Below, one piece after another: positions 8,086 to 19,799 of a stretch of 64,000 bases of DNA. Positions within the stretch are counted from its first letter, which is position 1. Each line of letters starts with the position of its first letter. A program made the translations under genes and the position numbers. The stretch covers positions 124,001 to 188,000 of the forward strand of contig NZ_JAIQZJ010000006.1 of NCBI RefSeq assembly GCF_020073815.1, read 5' to 3'. Below the pieces are notes generated by a model that made no database searches, was not told the origin of the DNA, and saw nothing but the letters and a program-made list of their open reading frames with translations. The DNA is from Nocardioides mangrovi. Its GTDB lineage: Bacteria; Actinomycetota; Actinomycetes; Propionibacteriales; Nocardioidaceae.

Positions 8086-9063
8086 GTGCGCGCGGCGACG
8101 GTCGTGGCCGGCGGCGGGCTGACGGTCGGAGAGCTGCCCGACCCGACGCCCGGGCCGGGGCAGCTGCTGGTGCGGGTGCGTGCCTGCGGCATCTGCGGCT
8201 CGGACCTGAAGACCGCCGGGCTGCTGCCCGACGGACCGGTGCTCGGCCACGAGATGGCCGGCGAGGTGGTCGCCGCCGCCCCCGATGTGGCCGCGGACTG
8301 GCCGGTCGGCAGCGGCGTGGTGAGCATGCCGGTGCGCGGGTGCCAGTCCTGCGCGGACTGCGCCGCCGACGACCCGGCACGCTGCTCGACGGCCGCCCTC
8401 CTCGGGGTGGGTGGCGACGCCGGCGCCTTCGCCGAGCTGGTGGCCGTGTCCGCCGCCGAGTCGGTGCCCTGGTCGGGCACCTTCGAGCTCGGCGCGCTCG
8501 TCGAGCCGGTCGCGGTCGGCCTGCACCTCGCCGAGGCCGCCGGCCTCAGGGCCGGCCAGCGGGTGCTGGTCGTCGGCGCCGGGCCGGTGGGCCTGGCGGT
8601 CGCGATGTGGGCGGCGCACCGCGGCGCGGCCGAGGTCGTCGTGTCCGACCCGTCGCCCGATCGCCGCCGCGACCTCGCCCACTTCGGCGCGACCCGCGCG
8701 GTCGACCCGGCCGTGGACGACCTCGGGACGGCGTACGACGTGGTCGTCGAGTGCGTCGGCCTGCCCGGCATGGTCGACCTCGCGATCAACGCGCTGCGGC
8801 CACGCGGCCGGGCCGTGATCGCCGGCGTCTGCATGGAGGCGGACCCCTTCTGGCCGGTCGTCGCGGTCACGAAGGACGTCACGCTCGCCTTCGCGTCCTA
8901 CTACACGCGCGCGGAGTTCGCGGAGGCCGCCCGCGTGCTCGCCACCGGCGAGCTGGACGCGAGCGCACTCGTCACCCGCACCGTGTCGCTCGACGAGCTG
9001 CCCGAGGCGTTCGCCCGGCTGCGCACGGACAAGGACGAGCGGAAGGTGCTCGTGCTGCCCTGA
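8086..9063 (+). CDS. Zinc-dependent medium-chain alcohol dehydrogenase
   Basis: This 325-residue MDR enzyme has the catalytic zinc ligands Cys34 (ACGICGSD) and His55-Glu56 (GHE), four cysteines for the structural zinc (Cys86, Cys89, Cys92, Cys100), and a Rossmann motif VVGAGPVGLAV. The family oxidises alcohols or polyols with NAD(P). The GTG start at 8086 lies 8 nt after the preceding stop, so it is probably the last gene of the KstR-driven operon. The natural substrate is unknown. The next gene is convergent, closing the unit. Confidence 0.82.
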   Translation: MRAATVVAGGGLTVGELPDPTPGPGQLLVRVRACGICGSDLKTAGLLPDGPVLGHEMAGEVVAAAPDVAADWPVGSGVVSMPVRGCQSCADCAADDPARCSTAALLGVGGDAGAFAELVAVSAAESVPWSGTFELGALVEPVAVGLHLAEAAGLRAGQRVLVVGAGPVGLAVAMWAAHRGAAEVVVSDPSPDRRRDLAHFGATRAVDPAVDDLGTAYDVVVECVGLPGMVDLAINALRPRGRAVIAGVCMEADPFWPVVAVTKDVTLAFASYYTRAEFAEAARVLATGELDASALVTRTVSLDELPEAFARLRTDKDERKVLVLP

Positions 9064-9079
9064 GCCGGAGCCCGCCGGG

Positions 9080-9562
9080 TCAGCAGGTGATGCTGGCCCG
9101 CACGTCGTTGGTGAGCTGCTGGGCCTCGAGCTCGATCACCGACAGTCCGGCCTTGAACTGCTGCATGTGCGTCGCCTCGCCGAGGGCGACGGCCTGGTCG
9201 GCGATCTCCTGGGAGCGCGGCTTGAGCTTGGCCTTGAGGTCGGCGGAGAGGTCGGACACGGCCTGGGCCAGGGCCTTCATGGAGTCCGCGGCGTCCTCGA
9301 GGCTGGCGTGGGCGGCCTCGAGATCGTGGTCCTTGAGGTGCGTCTTGACGGCGGTGAGGTCGGTCGACGCCTCCTGGTAGGCCGAGCAGACCGCCTTGCC
9401 GCCCGCCACCGGGGAGCCTGTGGCGCTCGGCGCCGTGCTGTCCGCCGTCGGCGTGCCGCTGCTGGAGGTGTCCGACCCGTCGCTGCTGCAGCCGACCAGG
9501 GCGGCGGCGAGCGCGGCGGCGCAGGGAAGGAGGAGCAGGCGGTGCGGGCGTGACAACGGCAT
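9080..9562 (-). CDS. Small secreted lipoprotein, helical, unknown function
   Basis: This 160-residue protein has a lipoprotein signal (basic start, hydrophobic helix, lipobox LVGC with Cys25), a Ser/Thr/Gly-rich linker (about 26-55), and then a helical domain with two cysteines (KAVCSAYQ near the start, final residue Cys) that may pair. The helices contain heptad-like patterns (LEAAHASLEDAADSMKALAQ). No enzyme motif is visible. It is convergent with the alcohol dehydrogenase, with only 16 nt between stops. Function not recognised. Confidence 0.72.
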   Translation of the reverse strand: MPLSRPHRLLLLPCAAALAAALVGCSSDGSDTSSSGTPTADSTAPSATGSPVAGGKAVCSAYQEASTDLTAVKTHLKDHDLEAAHASLEDAADSMKALAQAVSDLSADLKAKLKPRSQEIADQAVALGEATHMQQFKAGLSVIELEAQQLTNDVRASITC

Positions 9563-9649
9563 GCGCACGAGTGTGCCGGTCGGCTCCAAGCGTCCGCGCA
9601 CCGGGTTAATCGGATGCCGTGCCCCGGACGGGTGGTTAGCGTCGGCCGC

Positions 9650-10324
9650 ATGGCCCTCGACCTCGCGGCTCTGACCTTCGCGACGCCCGACCCCGAGCGC
9701 CTCGCCGGCTTCTGGGCCGGCGTGCTCGGCGACCACGGGGCCGGCTTCGAGCTGCGCTTCGTCCGGTCGGACGAGCCGAAGCGCGGTCCCAACCAGGTCC
9801 ACTTCGACCTCGGCAGTCGGTCCTGGGAGGAGCAGGCCGCGACCGTCGAGCGGGTCCTCGAGCACGGCGGCCAGCACCTCGACATCGGTCAGCTGCCCGA
9901 GGAGCTGCACGTCGTGATGGCCGACCCGGACGGCAACGAGTTCTGCGTGACCGAGCCCGGCAACAACTTCCTCGCCGGCTGCGGCCTGATCGGCTGCCTG
10001 TCCTCCGACGGCAGCCAGGCGGTCGGCTACTTCTGGTCCGCGGCGCTGGGCTGGCCGCTGGTCTGGGACCAGGACGAGGAGACCGCCATCCAGTCGCCGG
10101 CAGGTGGCACCAAGATCTCCTGGGGCGGCCCGCCCTTCAACGAGAGGACCGGCCGCAACCGCCTCCACCTCGACCTGGTCCCGTCCGCCGACAGCGATCT
10201 CGACGCCGAGGTAGCGCGCCTCCGCGGACTCGGCGCGACCCGCCTCGACCTGGCCGCCTGCGACCCTGCCGGCGTGGTCCTGGCCGACGTGGACGGCAAC
10301 GAGCTCTGCGTCCTCCCGGGCTGA
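9650..10324 (+). CDS. VOC family protein (two glyoxalase-like domains)
   Basis: This 224-residue protein is built of two similar halves. Each begins with a TPDPERLAGFWAGVLG-type or AVGYFWSAALGWPLVW-type helix and ends with ADPDGNEFCV or ADVDGNELCV, the signature of vicinal oxygen chelate domains. Such proteins include dioxygenases, glyoxalases and antibiotic-binding proteins; nothing here fixes the role. The ATG at 9650 fits the domain start better than the upstream in-frame ATG at 9614. Confidence 0.78.
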   Translation: MALDLAALTFATPDPERLAGFWAGVLGDHGAGFELRFVRSDEPKRGPNQVHFDLGSRSWEEQAATVERVLEHGGQHLDIGQLPEELHVVMADPDGNEFCVTEPGNNFLAGCGLIGCLSSDGSQAVGYFWSAALGWPLVWDQDEETAIQSPAGGTKISWGGPPFNERTGRNRLHLDLVPSADSDLDAEVARLRGLGATRLDLAACDPAGVVLADVDGNELCVLPG

Positions 10325-10331
10325 CCGCCTC

Positions 10332-10709
10332 GTGACCACCATCGACGGCGAGCCCGTCCTCGACCGGCCCTCGATCGCCGAGGTCGAGGCGTACTTCGAG
10401 ACCGCCCCGCCCGAGGCTCGCGCGGTGTGGCTGCGGCTGACCCGCAAGGGTGTCGAGCCCGCCTCGCTGACCGCGGACGAGCTGGTCGACGTCGGTCTGT
10501 GCTTCGGCTGGGTCTCCGCCGTACGCCGGCGCGGCGACGACGACACCTACCTCCAGCGCTACACCCGGCGCCGACCCGGCTCGAAGTGGTCCCGACTGAA
10601 CATCTCCAAGGTCGAGCGCCTCACCGCCGAGGGCCGGATGCGGCCCGGGGGACTCGCCGAGGTCGACGCCGCCCGGGCGGACGGCCGCTGGGACAACCCC
10701 TGGACCTGA
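10332..10709 (+). CDS. YdeI/OmpD-associated-like small protein
   Basis: This 125-residue protein starts at a GTG 7 nt after the VOC gene. The segment DVGLCFGWVSAVRRRGDDDTYLQRYTRRRPGSKW matches the core of the YdeI/OmpD-associated family (usually LCFGWIDG...RFTPRR..SxWS), followed by a helical end. Members have been linked to bacteriocin or peptide resistance, but biochemical roles are poorly defined. Family call from motif only. Confidence 0.7.
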   Translation: MTTIDGEPVLDRPSIAEVEAYFETAPPEARAVWLRLTRKGVEPASLTADELVDVGLCFGWVSAVRRRGDDDTYLQRYTRRRPGSKWSRLNISKVERLTAEGRMRPGGLAEVDAARADGRWDNPWT

Positions 10710-10764
10710 GCCCGGGCTGAGCCAGCGACGGTCCGGTCGCGGCACAGAGGCTGCGCGCTGAAGG

Positions 10765-11373
10765 TCAGTCGCGCAGCAGGAGCTTGACCGCGACCTCGAT
10801 CTGCTGGCCGGTCTCGGCGGCGGACGTGCGCCCGGTGACCCAGCCGACGAGGGCGGAGAGCCAGACGTCGCCGATCACGCGGGCGATCGCGACGTCCTCC
10901 TCGGTGAGCTCGTCGGCGGGACGCTCGGGGTGCATGACCCGGGTCAGCATCGAGGTGAGCAGCATGCCGACCTGGTGGATCTCGGCGGCGACCGAGGAGT
11001 CGGCGAACATGAAGGCGCGGGTGAGGGCCTCGGTGAGCTTGGCGTCGCTCTGCATGCCGCGGGTGGTGCGCTTGAGGACGTTGATCACCCGCTCGGCGGT
11101 GGTGTCGCCGTCGACGGGGTGCTCGCGCATGAAGACGTCGGTGCGCTCGAACTCGCGCTGCAGCGCCGAGACGAGCAGGTGGATCTTCGAGGGGAAGTAG
11201 CGGTAGAGGGTGCCCAGCGCCACGTCGGCCTGCTCGGCGACCGCGCGCATCTGGACCGCGTCGAAGCCGCCCGAGGAGGCGAGCTTGATCGTGGCGTCCA
11301 GGATGCGCTTGCGGCGGTCGCGCTGGGCCGCGGAGCCCAGGTCCTCGACGGCCAACGAGTTGGCACTGCTCAC
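10765..11373 (-). CDS. kstR: KstR, TetR-family repressor of steroid catabolism
   Basis: This 202-residue TetR regulator has an N-terminal part, AVEDLGSAAQRDRRKRIL, and helix-turn-helix region (about 40-61, VQMRAVAEQADVALGTLYRYF) closely like mycobacterial KstR as I remember it. The ligand domain that follows would sense 3-oxo-cholestenoyl-CoA-type intermediates. The GTG at 11373 is preferred: AGGGGGA lies just upstream, while the longer frame to 11574 would run through the promoter and operator. A one-mismatch KstR site at 11488-11501 in the divergent promoter region suggests autoregulation. fadE34 lies about 5 kb away; in M. tuberculosis the two genes are adjacent. Confidence 0.92.
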   Translation of the reverse strand: MSSANSLAVEDLGSAAQRDRRKRILDATIKLASSGGFDAVQMRAVAEQADVALGTLYRYFPSKIHLLVSALQREFERTDVFMREHPVDGDTTAERVINVLKRTTRGMQSDAKLTEALTRAFMFADSSVAAEIHQVGMLLTSMLTRVMHPERPADELTEEDVAIARVIGDVWLSALVGWVTGRTSAAETGQQIEVAVKLLLRD

Positions 11374-11479
11374 AAAGTCCCCCTGGGGCGGTAGTCGCGG
11401 AACGCAATCGGTCCGCCCGAGTCTAGTAAGGGCCGGACATGTTCCGCTGGTACAGACCGTTAGGCTAGCAATCCACGGT

Positions 11480-11501
11480 ATAAAATAGGAACACGTTCCA
11501 C
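11480..11501. promoter_or_regulatory. KstR-like operator and AT-rich promoter between kstR and the glycosyltransferase
   Basis: AGGAACACGTTCCA (11488-11501) keeps the AAC..GTT core and the 3' A of the KstR pattern; the 5' T is A, one mismatch. TATAAAAT (11480-11487) abuts it and can serve as a -10 box for rightward transcription, start near 11494. The site is about 115 bp upstream of the kstR start, so it could control kstR and the glycosyltransferase group together. Confidence 0.72.
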
Positions 11502-11561
11502 TTCGGCTGGCACCGCGTGTCATCGCACCCCGGCCTCCAGACTCACAGAAAGAGGGTGCGG

Positions 11562-12815
11562 ATGCGGGTCGCACTGCTGTCCTATCGGAGCAAGCCGCAC
11601 TGCGGCGGGCAGGGCATCTACATCCGGCACCTCAGTCGTGAGCTGGTCGCCCTCGGGCACTCCGTGGAGGTCTTCTCCGGCCAGCCCTACCCGGAGCTCG
11701 ACCCCGGGGTGGAGCTGACCAAGCTGCCGAGCCTCGACCTCTACCGCGAGCCCGACCCCTTCCGGGTGCCGAAGCTCAAGGAGTTCCGCGACCGCATCGA
11801 CGTCGAGGAGTTCGCGACCATGTGCGCGGCCGGCTTCCCGGAGCCGAAGACCTTCAGCCTGCGCGTCGTCCGCGCTCTGAAGGAGCGCACCGACGACTTC
11901 GACATCGTCCACGACAACCAGGTGCTCGGCTACGGCATGCTCGACATCGAGAAGCTCGGCCTGCCGCTCATCACGACCCTGCACCACCCGATCAGCTACG
12001 ACCGCCGCATCGACATCAAGGCGGCCCGCAACCCGTGGCGCAAGTTCACCCTCAGCCGCTGGTACGGCTTCGTGAAGATGCAGGCCCGGGTGGCCCGCCA
12101 GATGCGCAAGATCATGACGCCGTCGGAGACCTCCAAGCGCGACATCGCCCGCGACTTCGGCGTCGACCCGGCCAAGATGCAGGTCATCCTGCTCGGCGTC
12201 GACGACATCTTCGTGCCGCCGACCAAGCCGCGCGTGCCCGGCCGGATCATGGCGATGGCCAGCGCCGACGCTCCGATGAAGGGCATCGCGACGCTGCTCG
12301 AGGCCTTCGCCAAGCTCCGCACCGAGCGCGACGTCGAGCTCTTCCTCGTCACCAAGCCGACGCCCGGCGGGCGCACCGAGAAGCTCATCGACAAGCTGTC
12401 GATCCGCGACTCGGTGAAGTTCGTCCACGGCATCAGCGACGCCGAGCTCGTCGAGCTGATGGGCTCCGCCGAGCTCGCCTGCGTGCCCTCGCTCTACGAG
12501 GGCTTCTCGCTCCCGACCGCCGAGCTGATGGCCTGCGGCACCCCACTCGTCGTCTCCGACGCCGGCGCGATCCCCGAGGTCGTCGGCCCCGACGGCCTCT
12601 GCGCCGACCTCGTCACCCCCGGTGAGGTGGGCGAGCTCGAGGTCGCGATCGCGGCGCTGCTCGACGACCCCGAGCGCCGGGCGCGCTACGGCGTCGCCGG
12701 CCGCCAGCGGGTCGAGGAGCTCTTCAGCTGGCGGGCCGTGGCGCAGAAGGTCGCCGCGGCGTACGACGAAGTGATCACGGACTACCAGGAGGAGCGCGCC
12801 CGTGCTGACCGTTGA
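11562..12815 (+). CDS. GT4-family glycosyltransferase
   Basis: This 417-residue GT-B enzyme has a glycine-rich N-terminal loop (CGGQGIYIRHLSRELVALGH), a second nucleotide-sugar domain and the family motif EGFSLPTAE (E-x7-E) near the C terminus, as in retaining GT4 enzymes that use UDP- or GDP-sugars. The ATG at 11562 is preferred, with AGAGGG upstream (11551-11556); an upstream start at 11517 adds only a basic tail. It overlaps the next gene by 14 nt and heads a group with two methyltransferases and a six-hairpin-like protein. This suggests synthesis of a methylated glycan or glycolipid. The acceptor is unknown. Confidence 0.85.
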   Translation: MRVALLSYRSKPHCGGQGIYIRHLSRELVALGHSVEVFSGQPYPELDPGVELTKLPSLDLYREPDPFRVPKLKEFRDRIDVEEFATMCAAGFPEPKTFSLRVVRALKERTDDFDIVHDNQVLGYGMLDIEKLGLPLITTLHHPISYDRRIDIKAARNPWRKFTLSRWYGFVKMQARVARQMRKIMTPSETSKRDIARDFGVDPAKMQVILLGVDDIFVPPTKPRVPGRIMAMASADAPMKGIATLLEAFAKLRTERDVELFLVTKPTPGGRTEKLIDKLSIRDSVKFVHGISDAELVELMGSAELACVPSLYEGFSLPTAELMACGTPLVVSDAGAIPEVVGPDGLCADLVTPGEVGELEVAIAALLDDPERRARYGVAGRQRVEELFSWRAVAQKVAAAYDEVITDYQEERARADR

Positions 12816-13550
12816 CTTCGACCGGCTGGGCCTGCGGCCCGGCGAGCGGGTGCTCGACATGGGCGCGGGCGGCGGACGGCACGCGTTCGAGATGTACCGG
12901 CGCGGCGCCGACGTCATCGCCTTCGACATGGACGCCGACGAGCTGGCCGGCGTGCTGGAGATCTTCGGCGGCATGAAGGAGAACGGCGAGGTCCCCGAGG
13001 GCGCCCAGGCCGACATCAAGCAGGGTGACGCGCTCGAGCTGCCCTTCGCCGACGGTGAGTTCGACCGGATCGTCGCGGCCGAGGTGCTCGAGCACATCCA
13101 CGCCGACGTCGACGCGATCAAGGAGCTGGTCCGCGTGCTGCGGCCTGGCGGCACCCTCGCGATCTCGGTGCCGCGGTGGCTGCCCGAGGTCATCAACTGG
13201 AAGCTCTCCGACGACTACCACAACGCCGCTGGCGGCCACATCCGGATCTACACCGACCACGAGCTGATCGACAAGGTCACCAAGGCCGGCAAGTACAACG
13301 ACGGCCAGCCCGGCGACGCGATGGTCTTCGAGGGCAAGGACTACGCCCACGGCCTGCACGCGCCCTACTGGTGGATCAAGTGCGCGGTCGGCGTCGAGAA
13401 CGACAACCACCCGCTGGCGAAGGCCTATCACAAGCTCCTGGTCTGGGAGATCATGAAGCAGCCGAAGACGCTGCAGGTCGCGGGCAAGGTCCTCGACCCG
13501 CTCATCGGCAAGAGCATGGTCCTCTACTTCCGGAAGCCCGAAGTCGTCTG

Positions 13551-13551
<1 letters not shown>
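12802..13551 (+). CDS. Class I SAM-dependent methyltransferase
   Basis: This is a 249-residue methyltransferase (Methyltransf_11 type) with motif I LDMGAGGGRH near residues 18-27, an acidic residue after strand 2 (AFDMD), motif II GDALELPF and motif III VLRPGGTLAIS. The C-terminal third carries aromatic residues (HAPYWWIKCAVG) and may shape an acceptor site. It starts at a GTG inside the preceding gene, with AGGAGGAG at 12787-12794, so it is coupled to the glycosyltransferase. It probably methylates a sugar or lipid-linked product of that enzyme; this is inference from context. Confidence 0.85.
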
Positions 13552-16592
<3,041 letters not shown>

Positions 16593-16600
16593 TTACGATC

Positions 16601-16614
16601 TAGAACCTGTTCTA
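16601..16614. promoter_or_regulatory. KstR operator upstream of fadE34
   Basis: TAGAACCTGTTCTA fits the KstR pattern at every fixed position and is almost a perfect inverted repeat. It ends 22 nt before the fadE34 ATG, so a bound repressor would cover the promoter. Confidence 0.88.
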
Positions 16615-16636
16615 CTTCGTTACCCCTGGGAGTCAC

Positions 16637-18691
16637 ATGTCGATCGGGATCTCCGACGAGCACGTCGAGCTGGCGGCCAGCCTGCGCAAGTGGGCGGCCG
16701 ACCTGCGGGGACGTGAGCTCGCCCGCGCCGCCGAGGGGGCGGAGGGGGAGAGCTTCGCGTCGGTGTGGGCCGCCGTGACCGAGATGGGCATCGCGACCAT
16801 CGGGCTGCCCGAGTCGGCCGGCGGCGGTGGGGGCACCACCCTCGACGTCGCCGTCGCGCTGGAGGCCTGCGCCCACGAGCTCGTGCCCGGCCCGCTCCTC
16901 GGACCCGCGGTCGCGGCCGCCGTCCTGGGGGAGGCCCACCCCGAGGACGCGGTCGTCGGGATCGCCCTCGACGGCGTGCTCTGGGACGCCCCGTCGGCCA
17001 CGCACGTGCTCGCCGAGAGCGGCGACGCGTGGGTGCTGCTTCCGCACGAGGCGGTCGAGGTCGCCCCGGACACCGGACTCGACCTGACCCGCCGCTTCGG
17101 CACCGTGACGGTCGCCGACGCCTCCGCCGGGCGGCCCGTCGCGGGCCTGACGACCGAGCGGGTCCGTCGTACGGCGGTCACGCTCGGCGCCGCCGAGGCG
17201 GCCGGCGTCGCCCGGTGGTGCCTGGCCACGGCGGTCGACTACGCGAAGGTGCGTGAGCAGTTCGGCCAGAAGATCGGCAGCTTCCAGGCGATCAAGCACC
17301 TCTGCGCGGAGATGCTCGAGACCGCCGAGTCGGTCACCGCTGCCGCCTGGGACGTCGCGTCTGTCGACCCGGCCGACGAGGCGCAGTGGACCTTCGCCGC
17401 GGACGTCGCGGTCGCGGTCGCCTTCGACGGCGCCGTCGAGGTCGCCAAGTCCTGCATCCAGGTGCTCGGCGGGATCGGCTTCACCTTCGAGCACGACGCC
17501 CACCTCTACCTGCGCCGCGCCCTCGCCCTGCGCGGCCTGCTCGGCGGCCGCGACGCTGCCGCGGAGCGGCTGACCGGCGCCGCCGTCGACGGCGTACGCC
17601 GGCGCGTGCACCTCGACCTGGAGGGCCGCGACGAGCCGATCCGCGACGAGGTCCGGGCGACCGTCGAGCGGATCGCGGCCGAGCCGGAGGAGTCGCGGCG
17701 CGCGGCCTTCGTGGAGACCGGCTACCTGACGCCGCACTGGGCCGCGCCGTACGGCCTCGGTGCCGACGCGGTCACCCAGATCGTGATCGACCAGGAGCTG
17801 GCCCGCGCCGGGCTGACCCGGCCGGACATCGTCATCGCCGGGTGGGCGGTGCCGACCATCCTCGAGCACGGCACCGACGAGCAGCGGGAGCGCTTCGTGC
17901 GGCCCTCGCTGCTCGGCGACCTGGTGTGGTGCCAGCTCTTCTCCGAGCCGGGCGCCGGCTCCGACCTCGCCTCACTGCGCACCAAGGCGGAGAAGGTCGA
18001 CGGCGGCTGGCGGCTCAGCGGCCAGAAGGTGTGGAACTCCGTCGCCGAGCGCGCCGACTGGGGCATCTGCCTGGCGCGCACCAACCCGGACGTGCCCAAG
18101 CACCAGGGCATCAGCTACTTCCTCGTCGACATGAAGAACACTCCTGGCATCGACGTGCGGCCGCTGCGCGAGATCACCGGCAAGGCGCTCTTCAACGAGG
18201 TCTTCCTCGACGACGTCTTCGTGCCCGACGAGCTCGTCGTCGGCGAGGTCGACGACGGCTGGAAGCTGGCCCGCACCACCCTCGCCAACGAGCGGGTCGC
18301 CATGGCCACCAGCCGGCTGAGCAGGAGCACCGAGCGGGCCATCGAGCTGGTCGGTGCCGGCGCGTCGAGCGCCGAGCGGGTCGCCGTGGGTCACTCGATC
18401 GCCCTGGCGACCGTCTGCTCGCTGCTCGGGGTGCGCTCGACCATGCGGTCGCTCGCCGGGCAGGGGCCGGGTGCGGAGTCGAGCGTGGCCAAGCTCCTCG
18501 GCGTACGCAACCGGCAGGAGGGGGCCGACCTGGTCGTCTCGCTGCACGGCGAGCGGGTCGTGCTCGACGCCGACGAGGTCCGCGCGGACGTCTGGGAGAT
18601 GCTCAACACGCGGTGCCTCTCGATCGCCGGCGGCACCACCCAGATCCTGCGCAACGTCGCGGGCGAGCGGATCCTCGGGCTGCCCCGCTGA
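16637..18691 (+). CDS. fadE34: Fused two-domain acyl-CoA dehydrogenase (FadE34-like)
   Basis: This 684-residue protein contains two acyl-CoA dehydrogenase halves. The first (about 1-330) has KVREQFGQKIGSFQAIKHL and QVLGGIGFTFEHD. The second (about 335-684) has CQLFSEPGAGSDLASL, GQKVWNS and the C-terminal IAGGTTQILRNVAGERIL. At the usual MCAD-type catalytic glutamate position (YEGT) the second half has Gly. FadE34 (ChsE3) is a fused enzyme that dehydrogenates the short CoA side chain of steroid or cholyl intermediates, and in M. tuberculosis it neighbours kstR. An exact KstR site lies upstream, and TGGGAG (16627-16632) precedes the ATG. Confidence 0.87.
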   Translation: MSIGISDEHVELAASLRKWAADLRGRELARAAEGAEGESFASVWAAVTEMGIATIGLPESAGGGGGTTLDVAVALEACAHELVPGPLLGPAVAAAVLGEAHPEDAVVGIALDGVLWDAPSATHVLAESGDAWVLLPHEAVEVAPDTGLDLTRRFGTVTVADASAGRPVAGLTTERVRRTAVTLGAAEAAGVARWCLATAVDYAKVREQFGQKIGSFQAIKHLCAEMLETAESVTAAAWDVASVDPADEAQWTFAADVAVAVAFDGAVEVAKSCIQVLGGIGFTFEHDAHLYLRRALALRGLLGGRDAAAERLTGAAVDGVRRRVHLDLEGRDEPIRDEVRATVERIAAEPEESRRAAFVETGYLTPHWAAPYGLGADAVTQIVIDQELARAGLTRPDIVIAGWAVPTILEHGTDEQRERFVRPSLLGDLVWCQLFSEPGAGSDLASLRTKAEKVDGGWRLSGQKVWNSVAERADWGICLARTNPDVPKHQGISYFLVDMKNTPGIDVRPLREITGKALFNEVFLDDVFVPDELVVGEVDDGWKLARTTLANERVAMATSRLSRSTERAIELVGAGASSAERVAVGHSIALATVCSLLGVRSTMRSLAGQGPGAESSVAKLLGVRNRQEGADLVVSLHGERVVLDADEVRADVWEMLNTRCLSIAGGTTQILRNVAGERILGLPR

Positions 18692-18698
18692 CGGTCCG

Positions 18699-19799
18699 GT
18701 GACCAGACCACCCTTCCGGGTGGGCCTGATCCCTCATCTTCCGCGCGGGCCTGCCGAAGCGGAGGACGTGCCCGAGAGAGTCGTACGCCTGGCCGACGAG
18801 GTGTCGTCGGTGACGAAGGCACGGTTGACGCAGGTCGCCGGCGTCGCCAAGTCCACCAAGATCCTCGCGATCAACGCCTCCATCGAGGCCGCCCGAGCCG
18901 GTGAGTCCGGCGCCGGTTTCGCCATCGTCGCCCGTGAGGTCGGCCGGGTCGCCGACACCGTCCGCAACCTCTCCACCGAGCTCGACGAGCAGCTCGCGCC
19001 GCTGGTCGAGGAGCTGTCCGCCCTCGGCGCCGCTCTCGTCGAGCAGGTCCGCGGCACCCGGCTCGCCGACCTCGCCCTCAACGCCGTCGAGCTGATCGAC
19101 CGGAACCTCTACGAGCGCTCCTGCGACGTCCGCTGGTGGGCGACCGACTCCGCCATGGTCGAGGCCTGCGCCGCCGGCGCCGGCACTGCCGAGGCCGCGC
19201 ACGCCTCGCGCCGGCTCCAGGTGATCCTCTCCTCCTACACCGTCTACCTCGACCTCTGGGTCGCCGACCGCGACGGCCGCGTGATCGCCCACGGCCGCCC
19301 GGACCGCTTCGCCTCCGTGCTCGGCTCCGACGTCTCCCGCGAGCCGTGGTTCGCCCAGGCGATGGCCACCACGTCGGGCGCGGACTACGTCGTGGACGAC
19401 GTCAGCACGCAGCCGCTGCTCGGGGGGTCCACGGTCGCGACGTACGCCACCGCGATCCGAGCCGGTGGCGAGGAGCGCGGCGAGGTCGTCGGCGCGCTCG
19501 GGATCTTCTTCGACTTCGCGCCCCAGGCGCACGACATCGTCGCCGGCGTCCGGGTCTCCGAGGACGACCGCGACGTCACCCGTGTGCTGCTCGTCGACGC
19601 CGACCACCGGATCCTCGCCGCCTCCGACGGCCGCGGCGTGCTCACCGAGCGGCTCGACCTCGGGCCGGCAGGCAGCACCAAGGTCGGGTCGTTCACCCGC
19701 GGGGACGGCGAGGTCGTCGGCTTCGCGCTGACGCCCGGCTACGAGACCTACCGAGGCCTGGGGTGGTACGGCGTCATCGTGCAGCGGCCGCGCGACTGA
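18699..19799 (+). CDS. Soluble methyl-accepting-like protein with C-terminal Cache sensor
   Basis: This is a 366-residue protein. Residues about 25-90 contain the chemoreceptor hairpin tip, STKILAINASIEAARAGESG followed by AGFAIVAREVGRVAD. Residues about 165-360 resemble a Cache-type sensor: YTVYLDLWVADRDGRVIAHG, SREPWFAQAMAT, then VVGALGIFFDF and a second PAS-like repeat. No membrane helix is evident, and the signalling part precedes the sensor, the reverse of ordinary chemoreceptors. The GTG 7 nt after fadE34 is used; there is no good ribosome site, and a GTG at 18768 is an alternative. It may be co-transcribed with fadE34. A STAS protein gene converges on it with a 26-nt overlap. Confidence 0.75.
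   Translation: MTRPPFRVGLIPHLPRGPAEAEDVPERVVRLADEVSSVTKARLTQVAGVAKSTKILAINASIEAARAGESGAGFAIVAREVGRVADTVRNLSTELDEQLAPLVEELSALGAALVEQVRGTRLADLALNAVELIDRNLYERSCDVRWWATDSAMVEACAAGAGTAEAAHASRRLQVILSSYTVYLDLWVADRDGRVIAHGRPDRFASVLGSDVSREPWFAQAMATTSGADYVVDDVSTQPLLGGSTVATYATAIRAGGEERGEVVGALGIFFDFAPQAHDIVAGVRVSEDDRDVTRVLLVDADHRILAASDGRGVLTERLDLGPAGSTKVGSFTRGDGEVVGFALTPGYETYRGLGWYGVIVQRPRD

Noticed and set aside
10765..11574. A 269-residue kstR start
   Set aside because: The added N terminus would be translated from the promoter and operator region and is not KstR-like; the GTG at 11373 has a good ribosome site.
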